From NCBI RefSeq assembly GCF_010537335.1, contig NZ_AP019711.1:1798001-1862000 (forward strand): a DNA stretch of 64,000 bases, in the 5' to 3' direction. Source of the DNA: Amedibacterium intestinale. GTDB taxonomy: Bacteria > Bacillota_I > Bacilli_A > Erysipelotrichales > Erysipelotrichaceae. Position numbers and translations under genes: made by a program. The notes under the pieces were generated by a model, which saw only the letters and a program-made list of their open reading frames with translations, made no database searches and was not told where the DNA came from. How positions within the stretch are numbered: the stretch's first letter is position 1; the number at the start of each line of letters is the position of its first letter. This document shows positions 35,503 through 44,568 of the stretch, piece by piece.

Positions 35503-36993
35503 ATGTTGTTTAATTATGATGACAGAAATGAAGATAGTATCTTTAATTATGCTGAAAAATTAATAAACAGAACTTTTAGAGATATACTAAGCGAATATGA
35601 AAAATCTAGTAAAAAGCGCTATACAAACCCGTACGAATATAATTATGATAATATATCCATCGAAGAAGAGGAACCTGATTATATTACAAATCAAAAATCA
35701 AAAGGTGAGTTAGGAAATTTTTTAGAAAAATATTATTTTGGTTACAAGCCTAACAGTAATCAAGATGCCGATTTCTCAAAAGTTGGCATGGAATTAAAGC
35801 AAACTTGTCTTAACAAGAAGAAAAATGGCGAATATAGCGCAGGTGAGAGATTATCTATAACAAACATTTCATATAATGAACCTGTTGAGCATGATTTTTA
35901 TAAAAGCCATCTTTGGAAAAAGATTGAACGTATCCTTCTAGTACATTATTTAAGGGATAAATCAAAAGAAAGATTAGATTATCCTATAATTTATGTAAGT
36001 CGATTTTCTCCCCCAAAGGAAGATTTAAAAATCATCATTGATGATTACAATAAAATAAATAATAAAATCGAAGCTGGTTTAGCTCATGAATTAAGCGAAG
36101 GAGATACTATCTACTTAGGCGCTTGTACAAAGGGTGCAACAGCCTTAAAAAGTTTACAACCACAATATTACGGGGAACATATTCCCGCAAAGAAACGTAA
36201 TTTCTGTTTTAAACGCAACTATATGGACTATATACTACATGAATATGTAGAAAAGAAAAAAGTCCCATATGAACCAATTATTAAAAACGCAGCTGAACTA
36301 GACGGAATAACTTTTGAAACATATGTAACCAATCTTATTAACCAGTATATTGGAAAAACAGATAAAGAATTGTGTCATAAATTTAACAGAGAATATAATA
36401 ACAACAAAGCTCAGTGGGTTGACCTCGCATACAAAATGTTAGGTATAAAAGGAAATCATGCAAAAGAATTTATAAAAGCAAATATTGTAGTTAAATCCAT
36501 ACGCATTGAACAAAATGGATCTATACGTGAAAATATGTCTTTTCCGCCGTTTCTTTTTAAAGATTTAGTAAAGGAAGAATGGGAAAATTCTACAATTTTT
36601 AATTATTTTGAAGAAACCAAATTCTTATTCGTTATATTCAAAAACGTTGGAGACTGTTATGAATTACTAGGTTCACAACTTTGGAATATGCCTTATAATG
36701 ATTTGAATACAATTGTATATAATGGTTGGAAGAATATTCAAGACTGCATAAAAAATGATGTTAAGTTTGTACAATATGGAAAAATCATTAAAAATAATCT
36801 TCCAAAAAAATCGGATAATCCTATAATACATATTCGTCCACACGCCAAAAAATCTGCATATAAATTAAAGAGTGGATATATAGTTGGAAACATAGAAAGA
36901 GATGCTAATGAATTACCCAATGGAGAATATATGACAACACAAAGCTTTTGGATTAATAACACTTATATCCTATCTCAATTAAAGGTAAAGTAA
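35503..36993 (+). CDS. Sau3AI/MutH-family restriction endonuclease
   Basis: Predicted type II endonuclease cutting at GATC. The 496-residue protein has the MutH-type active site KSKGELGNFLEKYYFGY ... DADFSKVGMELKQT (about residues 66-103: Glu, Asp and the ExK-type ELK). GDTIYLGACTKG follows near 205. The second half (about 320-496) is the Sau3AI-type C-terminal domain: ENMSFPPFLFKDL, KFLFVIFKN, HIRPHAKK, LPNGEYMTTQSFW. In Sau3AI this domain is a catalytically dead MutH-like allosteric DNA-binding unit. ATG 35503 follows AAGGAGG. The Vsr gene begins at the base after its stop. Confidence 0.92.
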   Translation: MLFNYDDRNEDSIFNYAEKLINRTFRDILSEYEKSSKKRYTNPYEYNYDNISIEEEEPDYITNQKSKGELGNFLEKYYFGYKPNSNQDADFSKVGMELKQTCLNKKKNGEYSAGERLSITNISYNEPVEHDFYKSHLWKKIERILLVHYLRDKSKERLDYPIIYVSRFSPPKEDLKIIIDDYNKINNKIEAGLAHELSEGDTIYLGACTKGATALKSLQPQYYGEHIPAKKRNFCFKRNYMDYILHEYVEKKKVPYEPIIKNAAELDGITFETYVTNLINQYIGKTDKELCHKFNREYNNNKAQWVDLAYKMLGIKGNHAKEFIKANIVVKSIRIEQNGSIRENMSFPPFLFKDLVKEEWENSTIFNYFEETKFLFVIFKNVGDCYELLGSQLWNMPYNDLNTIVYNGWKNIQDCIKNDVKFVQYGKIIKNNLPKKSDNPIIHIRPHAKKSAYKLKSGYIVGNIERDANELPNGEYMTTQSFWINNTYILSQLKVK

Positions 36994-37428
36994 ATGAAAC
37001 ATCAAAAACTCATAACTACACCTGACATTTCGAAGAGAATGTCCAAAATCAAGTCGAAGCATAACAAAGTTGAAATCTTACTTGCAAAAGCTTTGTGGCA
37101 TAAAGGATATCGATACAGATTAAATTATAAAAAATTACCTGGTTCACCAGATATTGCAATTACAAAATATTATATCGCCATTTTTGTTGACGGCGAATTT
37201 TGGCACGGAAAAGATTTTGAAAAACATAAACTTAAAATAAAAAATAATAAAGATTATTGGATTGAGAAAATTCAAGAAAATATAGAAAGAGATATTTCTA
37301 ATGATAATCAATTGAAAGAACAAGGATGGATTCCTATTCATTTTTGGAGTAAGGAAATTTTAAGAGATGTAGAGCACTGTGTCAGTATTATTGATGATTT
37401 TGTTGATTTACAAAAAATGAATATGTAG
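36994..37428 (+). CDS. vsr: Very short patch repair endonuclease Vsr
   Basis: Nicks next to T:G mismatches that arise by deamination of 5-methylcytosine, limiting mutation caused by the neighbouring methyltransferase. The 144 residues show TTPDISKRMSKIKSKHNKVE, the GYRYRLNYKKLPGSPDIA block with the catalytic Asp, and AIFVDGEFWHGKDF with the metal-binding His. The ATG follows the endonuclease stop directly (TAAATG), so the two are coupled. Its presence supports an m5C, not an N6-adenine, methyltransferase. Confidence 0.96.
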   Translation: MKHQKLITTPDISKRMSKIKSKHNKVEILLAKALWHKGYRYRLNYKKLPGSPDIAITKYYIAIFVDGEFWHGKDFEKHKLKIKNNKDYWIEKIQENIERDISNDNQLKEQGWIPIHFWSKEILRDVEHCVSIIDDFVDLQKMNM

Positions 37429-37723
37429 ATAGAGTCTTTGTTACGCAGACAATATGTATTTTTATATAATCTAGCATCAAATATTAAAACTTTATAATTT
37501 CAAAGAGCTAATAAATACCTTAAAAAAAGAAATTATACTAAAAGTTCTATTGTGATGTCATAGCCACTTCATCAATACAATTGACTTATTGAACTTATAT
37601 TCTAACATTTATTTATATCTAATTTCTCCGATGGATTGACTCTAAAATCATCTTTAATGTACATAACAATATAAGTATTAGGAATATTCACATTGCTTCA
37701 AAAATAATGATATTTTTTTATCA
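37429..37723. other. AT-rich intergenic DNA, nothing recognised
   Basis: No reading frame with a start and ribosome site and no clear hairpin was seen. It forms the right edge of the defence island. Confidence 0.4.
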
Positions 37724-37815
37724 ATTAAAGCATTTGGCCGATTTTCATTGCAGTATTTGGCCGAAATACATTAAAGTATTTGGCGCATTTTTATTAAAGC
37801 ATTTGGCCATCAAAA
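37724..37815. repeat. Four tandem 23-bp repeats with core ATTTGGCC
   Basis: Units start at 37724, 37747, 37770 and 37793. All four share ATT..AGYATTTGGC at an exact 23-bp period (about two helical turns), so the cores face the same side of the DNA. They lie in a gene-free stretch between vsr and the TPP riboswitch. The layout resembles iteron-like protein-binding sites; the binding protein is unknown. Confidence 0.8.
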
Positions 37816-37996
37816 CAATTATAAAACATCTTAATCAAGTAAATAACAATTATAATATTTTATAAATTAAATATGTACATCGTTTTCTCCTCACTTTTTG
37901 TATAAGATAAATGCAAACTTCTTTATTCACACTTCACATAAAAAATTACATATTGACGCACACTTTCATCAAATATATAATTATATCGCAATAAAC

Positions 37997-38084
37997 AATA
38001 GCGGGGAGGTCGTGTTTCGACCTGAGAGGAAGCTGTAAAGTTTCGACCCATTGAACCTGTCGGGTAATGCCGTTGTAGGAATCA
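37997..38084 (+). promoter_or_regulatory. thiX operon leader: TPP riboswitch (THI element)
   Basis: The conserved pieces are in order: AGCGGGGAGGTCG, CTGAGAGGA, ACCCATTGAACCTG, GGGTAATGCCGTTGTAGGAA. It is followed by a terminator and the transporter operon. It should switch off uptake when thiamine pyrophosphate is abundant. Confidence 0.97.
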
Positions 38085-38131
38085 TATTTGTCTTTCAGCT
38101 GTATCGTATACAAATATGATATGGCTTTTTT
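38081..38131 (+). terminator. Expression-platform terminator of the TPP riboswitch
   Basis: ATCATATTTGT and its complement ACAAATATGAT form a perfect 11-bp stem followed by ATGGCTTTTTTT. It overlaps the last bases of the aptamer, giving mutually exclusive folds. Confidence 0.88.
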
Positions 38132-38153
38132 TACGTATGGAGGGGATTGATGT

Positions 38154-38912
38154 ATGAAAAAAAGAGAAGTATGGATGCCGATTGCGGTTGCCATTGCACT
38201 TATTGGTATGTGGGAGTTTTGTGTAGATGTATTCCATGTACCTTTATACCTTTTACCCTCACCATCTCGTATTCTCATCTCTTTATATGAGAATCGAAGT
38301 GTGTTGTTTTCCCATGCCATGGTAACGCTTGTGGAAGCTTTGCTGGGGCTTGGAATCGCGCTTGTTCTTGCGATGTCAACAGCTATCCTTATGGATATAT
38401 CCAAGACTTTTCGAAACAGTGTTTATCCACATTTGGTAGTTACACAAACTGTTCCTGTCATGGTTTTAGCGCCATTATTCAGTATCTGGCTTGGATTTGG
38501 CATGGCACCAAAAGTTTTGATTGTTATTTTTATGTGCTACTTTCCTATCACCATTTCTTTTGCGGATGGTATGGCACAAGTTTCCCAGAAACAAATCAAT
38601 TTATTAAGAAGCTTTCAGGCAAGCCGTTTTCAAATCTACACCATGGTGAAAATTCCAGCTGCTGCATCCAGTTTATTTTCTGGGCTAAAAGTTGGTGCCA
38701 CCTATTGTATTGGCGGTGCAATCGTAGGAGAATGGATTTCATCTTCTGCTGGACTTGGCTACTATATGCTGCGAATGAAAAATGGGTATATGCTAGATAA
38801 GGTATTCGCAAGTGTAATCGTCGTTATTATCTTAAGTTTATTGTTAAATGGATGTGTGGATATCGCTAAAAAATGGCTCTGTCCACATGCGAAAAAAGAA
38901 CATAAGGAGTAG
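38154..38912 (+). CDS. thiX: ABC transporter permease for a thiamine precursor (ThiX-like)
   Basis: This 252-residue membrane protein of the BPD_transp_1 class has about six hydrophobic segments. It carries an EAA-type loop (SQKQINLLRSFQASRFQIYTMVKIPAAASSLFSGLK). It is first in an operon with a substrate-binding lipoprotein and ATPase under a TPP riboswitch. That context points to hydroxymethylpyrimidine or a formylaminopyrimidine as substrate, as in ThiXYZ systems. ATG 38154 follows GGAGGGG. Confidence 0.85.
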   Translation: MKKREVWMPIAVAIALIGMWEFCVDVFHVPLYLLPSPSRILISLYENRSVLFSHAMVTLVEALLGLGIALVLAMSTAILMDISKTFRNSVYPHLVVTQTVPVMVLAPLFSIWLGFGMAPKVLIVIFMCYFPITISFADGMAQVSQKQINLLRSFQASRFQIYTMVKIPAAASSLFSGLKVGATYCIGGAIVGEWISSSAGLGYYMLRMKNGYMLDKVFASVIVVIILSLLLNGCVDIAKKWLCPHAKKEHKE

Positions 38913-38919
38913 AAAACGT

Positions 38920-39906
38920 ATGAAAAAATTTATATCAGGATTACTGGCAATGTTATGTGTCATTGCGATAAGTGGATGTGCAAATAAACAGACAACATCC
39001 ACAAACGAAAAAGAAGTAACTTTAGTTTTGGACTATTTACCAAATACCAATCATACAGGAATTTATGTAGCACAGAAAAATGGATACTTTAAAGAAGAAG
39101 GTTTAAAAGTCAACATTATTGAACCTGGTGACAACAACACTTCTGCAGCTCTTGTCGCAGCTGGAAAAGGACAATTTGGAGTTAGTTATCAGGAAGATGT
39201 TACCTATGCATTAACTGCACAAGACCCAATGCCAATCAAGGCAATCGCAACAATCATACAGCACAACACATCCGGATTTGTCGCTCTTAAAGATTCCGGC
39301 ATTACTTCTCCAAAAGATTTTGAAGGAAAAACATATGCAGGATGGCAGTCTCCAAGTGAAGAAGCCGTTATTAATGCAGTCATGAAAAGTGTAAATGCCG
39401 ATCCATCAAAATTAAAAATGGTAGGTGCTGATGGAAATGGTTTATCCCAGTTAAATAGTGGAATTGATTTATTATGGGAATTTAAAGGATGGGCAATCAC
39501 AAAAGCTGAAATGGAAGGAATGAACTTCAATTATATGCCTTTAAATGAACTAGATGAACGTCTAGATTACTATACACCAGTAATTATCACAAACAATGAA
39601 ATGCTGGAAAAAGATTCACAAACTGTCCAGAAATTTATGAATGCCGTAAAAAAAGGATATGAATATGCAATTGATAATCCAGATGCTTCCGCAGAAATCT
39701 TACACGAATATATTCCAGACTATGACATTGCTTTCTTAAAGAAAAGCCAGGCATATTTATCAGAAGAATACGCAAAAGATGCGCAAAGCTGGGGTGTTAT
39801 GAAAGACAGTGTATGGGATGGTTATACAGATTTCATGTATGAAAATGGCTTGATTGATAAAAAAATATCCGCAGATACACAATACACAAATGAATTTGTA
39901 AAATAA
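38920..39906 (+). CDS. thiY: Thiamine-precursor-binding lipoprotein (ThiY/NMT1-like)
   Basis: Extracytoplasmic solute-binding protein. ATG 38920 follows AAGGAG. The signal peptide ends in the lipobox IAISGC (Cys near residue 22), so it is membrane-anchored. The NMT1/THI5-like fold is visible in VLDYLPNTNHTGIYVAQKNGYFKEEGL, KAIATIIQHNTSGFVALKDSGI, and PKDFEGKTYAGW. The 328 residues fit the family. The substrate is inferred from the riboswitch and homology class: a pyrimidine precursor of thiamine. Confidence 0.88.
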   Translation: MKKFISGLLAMLCVIAISGCANKQTTSTNEKEVTLVLDYLPNTNHTGIYVAQKNGYFKEEGLKVNIIEPGDNNTSAALVAAGKGQFGVSYQEDVTYALTAQDPMPIKAIATIIQHNTSGFVALKDSGITSPKDFEGKTYAGWQSPSEEAVINAVMKSVNADPSKLKMVGADGNGLSQLNSGIDLLWEFKGWAITKAEMEGMNFNYMPLNELDERLDYYTPVIITNNEMLEKDSQTVQKFMNAVKKGYEYAIDNPDASAEILHEYIPDYDIAFLKKSQAYLSEEYAKDAQSWGVMKDSVWDGYTDFMYENGLIDKKISADTQYTNEFVK

Positions 39907-39918
39907 ACAGAGGTTTTT

Positions 39919-40656
39919 ATGAAGTTACAGCTACAAGATATATCCATGTCTTTTTCTAAGAAACAGATTCTTTCCCATCTTTCTATAGATGTGAAGGAAG
40001 AAGAGTTCATTAGTATTTTAGGTCCAAGTGGATGTGGAAAAAGTACGATCTTAAATATACTGGCAGGTATTCTAAATGCAGATGATGGAAAAATACGGAT
40101 TGATGGAAAAGAAGTAAAAGATGCAAAAGAACATTTTGCGTATATGCCACAGGAAGATTTATTACTGCCATGGAAAACGATATTAGATAATGTTTGCTTA
40201 TATGGAAGCATTCATAAAGAAAAAAAACAGGCACAAAAACAAGCTATGCAGCTGTTTCCTGTTTTTGGATTAAGTGGATATGAAAATGCATATCCAGAAG
40301 AGTTATCTGGCGGTATGCGTCAAAGAGCAGCTTTTCTTCGCACTGCCCTATGCAAAGCAGATATTTTATTGCTGGATGAACCTTTTGGTGCATTGGATGT
40401 CATTACCAGAAGCGATATGCAGGATTGGCTTATACAAATGAAAAGCAAACTGAAAAAAACAACAATTCTAGTAACCCATGATATTGATGAAGCGATTTAT
40501 TTATCCGATCGTATCCTTATCTTAAATGGGCATCCAGCTTCTATTCAAAAAGAGATTTGTATTACAGAAACTAATCGTACAAGAGAATGGCTGTATGCAC
40601 AAAGTGAACTGCGTACAAACATTCATGAGATGTTGAAAGGAAATAATCATGTATAG
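39919..40656 (+). CDS. thiZ: ABC transporter ATPase for a thiamine precursor (ThiZ-like)
   Basis: This 245-residue ATPase has Walker A GPSGCGKST, Q-loop MPQEDLLLPW, signature LSGGMRQR, Walker B ILLLDEPFGALD, and a switch His in LVTHDIDEAIYL. It is closest in style to the nitrate/taurine/thiamine-precursor importers. It lies 12 bp after thiY and overlaps the TatD gene by 8 bp, so all four genes form one operon. Confidence 0.9.
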   Translation: MKLQLQDISMSFSKKQILSHLSIDVKEEEFISILGPSGCGKSTILNILAGILNADDGKIRIDGKEVKDAKEHFAYMPQEDLLLPWKTILDNVCLYGSIHKEKKQAQKQAMQLFPVFGLSGYENAYPEELSGGMRQRAAFLRTALCKADILLLDEPFGALDVITRSDMQDWLIQMKSKLKKTTILVTHDIDEAIYLSDRILILNGHPASIQKEICITETNRTREWLYAQSELRTNIHEMLKGNNHV

Positions 40657-41371
40657 CGATGCACATTTCCATTTAAGTGAGAAGATGAAAAAGATTCTTG
40701 AAACAAATCCTTTATCTGGCATCATCAGCTGTACGACACCTAAGGAATGCATAGAAGCAGAAGCATTTCTATCCAAACATCCATCGTATGCCATTTCTTG
40801 TGGAATCCACCCATGGAAGTGCGATACCATCACCTGGAAAGAAATGCTTCCCTTTCTTGAAAAAGCACAGATAATTGGAGAAATTGGAATGGATAATGTC
40901 TGGTGCAAGAAAGATATTGATATCCAAAAAAACATCTTTGAAAAACAGCTGCAATTTGCCATGCAACATAAAAAAACAGTTGTTCTTCACACAAAAGGAA
41001 TGGAAAAAGAAATTCTTGAATGTATTCGTCTTTATCCAAATACGTATCATGTACACTGGTATTCCTGTATGGAATACATAGAAGAATATAGGGATTTAGA
41101 CTGTTACTTCAGTATCGGTCCTTTCCCTTCCATTGATAAAAGTGTACAAAAAGTATGCCAGCTTGTTCCCTGTGATCGCCTGTTAATAGAAAGTGATGGA
41201 ATTGATGCGATATCATGGGCCATTCATCGAAATATACAAGACGATGAATATCTGTCTTCTTTATATACGATTGCCAAACAAATAGGAGATATCAAAAAGA
41301 AAACCGCAGAAGAAATTTTAGAAATTACCTATCACAATCTACAACGCTTTTTAACACAGAAAACATTGTAA
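40649..41371 (+). CDS. TatD-family metal-dependent hydrolase in the thiamine operon
   Basis: This 240-residue amidohydrolase-fold protein begins MYSDAHFHLSEKM (HxH metal ligands), with CGIHPWKCD, IIGEIGMDNVW (Glu), VVLHTKGME, and LLIESDGIDA (Asp). Most TatD proteins are nucleases or unassigned hydrolases. This one is translationally coupled to thiZ (8-bp overlap) under a TPP riboswitch, so it may hydrolyse an imported thiamine breakdown product; that is inference. It is shorter and more divergent than housekeeping TatD. Confidence 0.8.
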   Translation: MYSDAHFHLSEKMKKILETNPLSGIISCTTPKECIEAEAFLSKHPSYAISCGIHPWKCDTITWKEMLPFLEKAQIIGEIGMDNVWCKKDIDIQKNIFEKQLQFAMQHKKTVVLHTKGMEKEILECIRLYPNTYHVHWYSCMEYIEEYRDLDCYFSIGPFPSIDKSVQKVCQLVPCDRLLIESDGIDAISWAIHRNIQDDEYLSSLYTIAKQIGDIKKKTAEEILEITYHNLQRFLTQKTL

Positions 41372-41406
41372 AAGGGCTTTTCTTTCAACAGAAAAGTCTT
41401 TTTATT
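41370..41406 (+). terminator. Terminator of the thiamine operon
   Basis: AAAAGGGCTTTTCT-TTCAAC-AGAAAAGTCTTTTT, directly after the TatD stop codon. It may work in both directions, since the LysR gene ends 10 bp further on. Confidence 0.8.
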
Positions 41407-41414
41407 TATCTGTA

Positions 41415-42317
41415 TCAAATATCCATAACACTGGATGCATCTTTTAATTTTTCTTTTAGAAATACATACATTTTTTCATTATCTTCTGTAAAAGGCATAG
41501 CAGGCAAAGCAACAAATGTAAATTGTCGCTCAATAGAAAACATATCTGGAAGCAAAGGCTGTAAAATCCCCTGCTCTATATAGTTTCTTGCGACTTCCTC
41601 ATATATAAACGTAATACCTGCATCCTGCTTAACTAAAGACAGTATAAGCGAAACACTTTCAAATTCATGGCAAATCGTAAAATCTTCAATATCCACATCA
41701 AAAGAATGAAGGGTATGTTCTAAAATATCTCTTGAACCGCTTCCTTCTTCTCTTAATAATAAAGGAGCTTTTATTAATTCATGCAGATTTGTACAATTTG
41801 CATACTTTCCATTCTTTTTACATACACAAATAAATTTTGTATTTAGTAATGTTTTACAAACGTAACGACGATGATTTACATTTCCTTCAATAAGCGCAAA
41901 ATGAAGATTTCCTTCTTCCAGTTCCTCCAGTAACCTTTTTGTATTTTGTACAAGAAGTTTAAATTTTCTTCCTTGATATTCTTGCAGCATAGAAAAAGTC
42001 AGGGATGGCAAGATCGTTTCCGCTATGGACTTTGTTGCGCCATAATAAAGTGGTATAGCCGGCTGTTTCTGCATGGAAAGATGAATATGCTTTTCCATTG
42101 TAGTCAACTGCTTTGCCATACGATAAAACTCCAAAGCTTTCTCTGTTGGAACTAAACATCGTCCTTCTTTTTTAAAAAGCTTCACTTCATATTCTTTTTC
42201 CAATGCGCGAATATGCTGTGTAACTGCAGGCTGTGTAATATGCAAAACTTCTGCACATTGTATCGTGCTTTTTTCTTCCATTAGAGTTAAAAATGTCTTT
42301 ACTTTTACATCAATCAT
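41415..42317 (-). CDS. LysR-family transcriptional regulator
   Basis: This 300-residue regulator has an N-terminal winged helix (LMEEKSTIQCAEVLHITQPAVTQHIRALEKEYEVKLF) and a C-terminal effector domain. It is divergent from the YeiH-family gene (122 bp between starts), the usual arrangement for a LysR regulator of that exporter. It probably activates the exporter and the flavoprotein behind it. The effector is unknown; sulfur compounds are plausible by analogy with CysB-like regulators. Confidence 0.9.
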   Translation of the reverse strand: MIDVKVKTFLTLMEEKSTIQCAEVLHITQPAVTQHIRALEKEYEVKLFKKEGRCLVPTEKALEFYRMAKQLTTMEKHIHLSMQKQPAIPLYYGATKSIAETILPSLTFSMLQEYQGRKFKLLVQNTKRLLEELEEGNLHFALIEGNVNHRRYVCKTLLNTKFICVCKKNGKYANCTNLHELIKAPLLLREEGSGSRDILEHTLHSFDVDIEDFTICHEFESVSLILSLVKQDAGITFIYEEVARNYIEQGILQPLLPDMFSIERQFTFVALPAMPFTEDNEKMYVFLKEKLKDASSVMDI

Positions 42318-42439
42318 AAATACCTCGTCTTTATATAAAATTTTCTTATATTTACTTAAAAATATCTAATTTGAGTTTATATAATTATGAATTTATAATC
42401 AAGTAGGAAATAAGAAAAAAATGGAAGGAAGTAAAGAAA

Positions 42440-43450
42440 ATGAAGAATTTTATGATACAAAAAGGACCAGGATTTCTGGTTTGTGCTGTTATCGCAGCAA
42501 TCTCACAATATATCGCAAAATTTGTTCCGCAAATTGGAGCTGCTTTGTTTGCGATAGGTATTGGTGTTTTCTGTGGAAATACCTTTTTAAATAAAAAATG
42601 TTTTCAAGCAGGAACCAGCTTTTCTGAGAGAAATTTATTAGAATATTCCATCGTATTAACCGGTGCTACCTTATTGTTAAGTGAAATTTTTGCGCTTGGT
42701 TTGAAAGGAATTGGATTTATTGCGACACAAATGTTTCTTACGATATGTGCCGCCTATCTTCTTGGAAAAGCATTTGGCATGAAAAAGAAATTCCGTCTTT
42801 TAATGGGTGCTGGAAATGCGGTTTGCGGTTCTAGCGCCATTGCCAGTGTTTCTCCCATATTAGATGCAGATACGAAAGATAAAGGAATTGCGATTACGAT
42901 CGTGAATGTTACAGGGACGGTACTAATGGTTCTATTACCAATTCTTACCGGTATTCTTTACCAGCATGAAATGCTGCATACAAGTGCTATGATTGGAGGA
43001 ACTTTACAATCCATTGGACAAGTCATTGCTTCTGCAGACTTAGTTGGTCCAGCCTATGTTCCAACAGCTACCATCTTTAAAATTATCCGTATCATTTTTA
43101 TTGTTCTTGTAGCATATGCATTTTCTCATGTAAATACAGATCCTGATCAAAAACTATTCTCTAAGAAAAAACATACAGAAGGAAAAGTCAAAACCAGTAT
43201 TCCCTGGTTTATCATAGGCTTCTTTATTATGGCCATACTACATACGATAGGACTTATTCCTAGACCTCTTTCTGAACTTGCTCATTTGGTTAGCCAGCAG
43301 TTTGAAATCATTGCATTAGCTGCCATTGGTATGCGTGTAAAGTTCAAGGATTTAGCTGCAGAAGGACCGAAAGCTTTAGGTTATGGTTTAACGATTGGGG
43401 CATGTCAAATACTTTTTGCCATTGTGTTGATTAAGCTTTTTATTGGATAA
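42440..43450 (+). CDS. YeiH-family putative sulfate/sulfite exporter (UPF0324)
   Basis: This 336-residue integral membrane protein has about ten hydrophobic segments. Family blocks are GAALFAIGIGVFCGN, LLMGAGNAVCGSSAIASVSP and TGTVLMVLLPIL. YeiH relatives are annotated as putative sulfate exporters, with limited experimental support. A strong GGAAGG-type ribosome site precedes ATG 42440. It is divergent from LysR and 28 bp upstream of a flavoprotein. Confidence 0.9.
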   Translation: MKNFMIQKGPGFLVCAVIAAISQYIAKFVPQIGAALFAIGIGVFCGNTFLNKKCFQAGTSFSERNLLEYSIVLTGATLLLSEIFALGLKGIGFIATQMFLTICAAYLLGKAFGMKKKFRLLMGAGNAVCGSSAIASVSPILDADTKDKGIAITIVNVTGTVLMVLLPILTGILYQHEMLHTSAMIGGTLQSIGQVIASADLVGPAYVPTATIFKIIRIIFIVLVAYAFSHVNTDPDQKLFSKKKHTEGKVKTSIPWFIIGFFIMAILHTIGLIPRPLSELAHLVSQQFEIIALAAIGMRVKFKDLAAEGPKALGYGLTIGACQILFAIVLIKLFIG

Positions 43451-43478
43451 CTTTTATTATATAAAGGAGGAATCGTAT

Positions 43479-44378
43479 ATGTATGATATTCTTATTATTG
43501 GTGGCGGTCCCGCTGGAATCAGTGCGGCCATTTATGCGAAAAGCCGCGGATGTAATGTTTTAGTTTTAGAACAGTCACAAATTGGTGGACAAATCAGTAT
43601 GGTATCTCATGTTACCCATTATTGTGGACTTATGAAAGATGAAAGTGGCACAACATTTTCCAATCGCTTAAAACAGCAGTTAAATGATGCCAATATTGAA
43701 ATTCAGTTTGAACGAGTTATACAAGTAAAATTACAAGGTGAAATTAAAGAAGTACAAACCATAAGCCATACATATCAGGCACATAACATTATTTTAGCAA
43801 ATGGGACTGTCCCAAGAAAATTAAACATTCCAGGAGAAAAAGAATTGTATAAAAAAGGAATTGGTCTTAATGCCCTTCAAGATGCACAAGATTATAAACA
43901 TAAGCATGTATATGTTATTGGAGGCAGTGATGGAGCAGCAAAAGAAGCTTTGTATTTATCAACAATCGCTTCAAAAGTAAGTATTCTGCATTTTGAGAAA
44001 ACCCTGGCATGTATTGATGAATTTAAAAAGAAAATATCTGAAGCAAAAAATATTGAAGTCTGTTTAGAAACACGCTTACATGCTGTGTATGGAAAAGAAC
44101 AAATAGAGGCATTGGATATCTTAGACTTAAAAGATAACAGTATAAAACATATCGAGGAAAGTGGATGTGGTATCTTTGTATATGCAGGCTCTATTCCTAA
44201 TACTTCTTTATACACTGAACTGAAACTAGAAAATGGATATATCCCTGTCGATAAAAACCAGCAAGCCGCAATTACTGGTGTATATGCAGCTGGAGATATT
44301 TGTGTAAAACAGGTACGTCAAGTTGCTACTGCTGTTGCAGATGGAGCCATTGCCGGTATTCATGCTGCTATACATTAA
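43479..44378 (+). CDS. Thioredoxin-reductase-like flavoprotein without the redox CxxC
   Basis: This 299-residue protein carries FAD (ILIIGGGPAGISAAIYA) and NAD(P) (VYVIGGSDGAAKEALYL) Rossmann motifs, and the terminal GVYAAGDICVKQVRQVATAVADGAIAG. Where true TrxB has a CATC-type motif before the NADPH domain, this protein reads LNALQDA, so it cannot reduce thioredoxin by the standard route. ATG 43479 follows AAAGGAGG; the frame extends 12 codons upstream without such a site. It is probably cotranscribed with the YeiH gene. Possible role: ferredoxin/flavodoxin reductase or a sulfur-linked oxidoreductase. Confidence 0.85.
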   Translation: MYDILIIGGGPAGISAAIYAKSRGCNVLVLEQSQIGGQISMVSHVTHYCGLMKDESGTTFSNRLKQQLNDANIEIQFERVIQVKLQGEIKEVQTISHTYQAHNIILANGTVPRKLNIPGEKELYKKGIGLNALQDAQDYKHKHVYVIGGSDGAAKEALYLSTIASKVSILHFEKTLACIDEFKKKISEAKNIEVCLETRLHAVYGKEQIEALDILDLKDNSIKHIEESGCGIFVYAGSIPNTSLYTELKLENGYIPVDKNQQAAITGVYAAGDICVKQVRQVATAVADGAIAGIHAAIH

Positions 44379-44527
44379 ACAATATAATTTACAATAAAGA
44401 CTTACGTTTTCATATATATAAAAATATGCATTATTGTTTCTCATATTTTACCTCATTCTTTTGCATATTATAGATTTTTACCCCCTTAATCATTCAGAAA
44501 TCTCGTTTTCTATTAAATCAGCAAAGA

Positions 44528-44568
44528 AAACAGGTGCCTATCAAATTGATAGACACCTGTTTCTTTCC
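44528..44568 (-). terminator. Terminator of the siderophore ABC operon
   Basis: AAACAGGTG(T/C)CTATCAATTTGATAGGCACCTGTTTTC on the minus strand: a near-perfect 16-bp stem with a T-rich tail. The stem overlaps the last bases before the stop codon of the binding-protein gene. Confidence 0.88.

Noticed and set aside
37724-37815. A second, degenerate CRISPR array
   Set aside because: The period is only 23 bp with no room for spacers, and the unit is unrelated to the array repeat.
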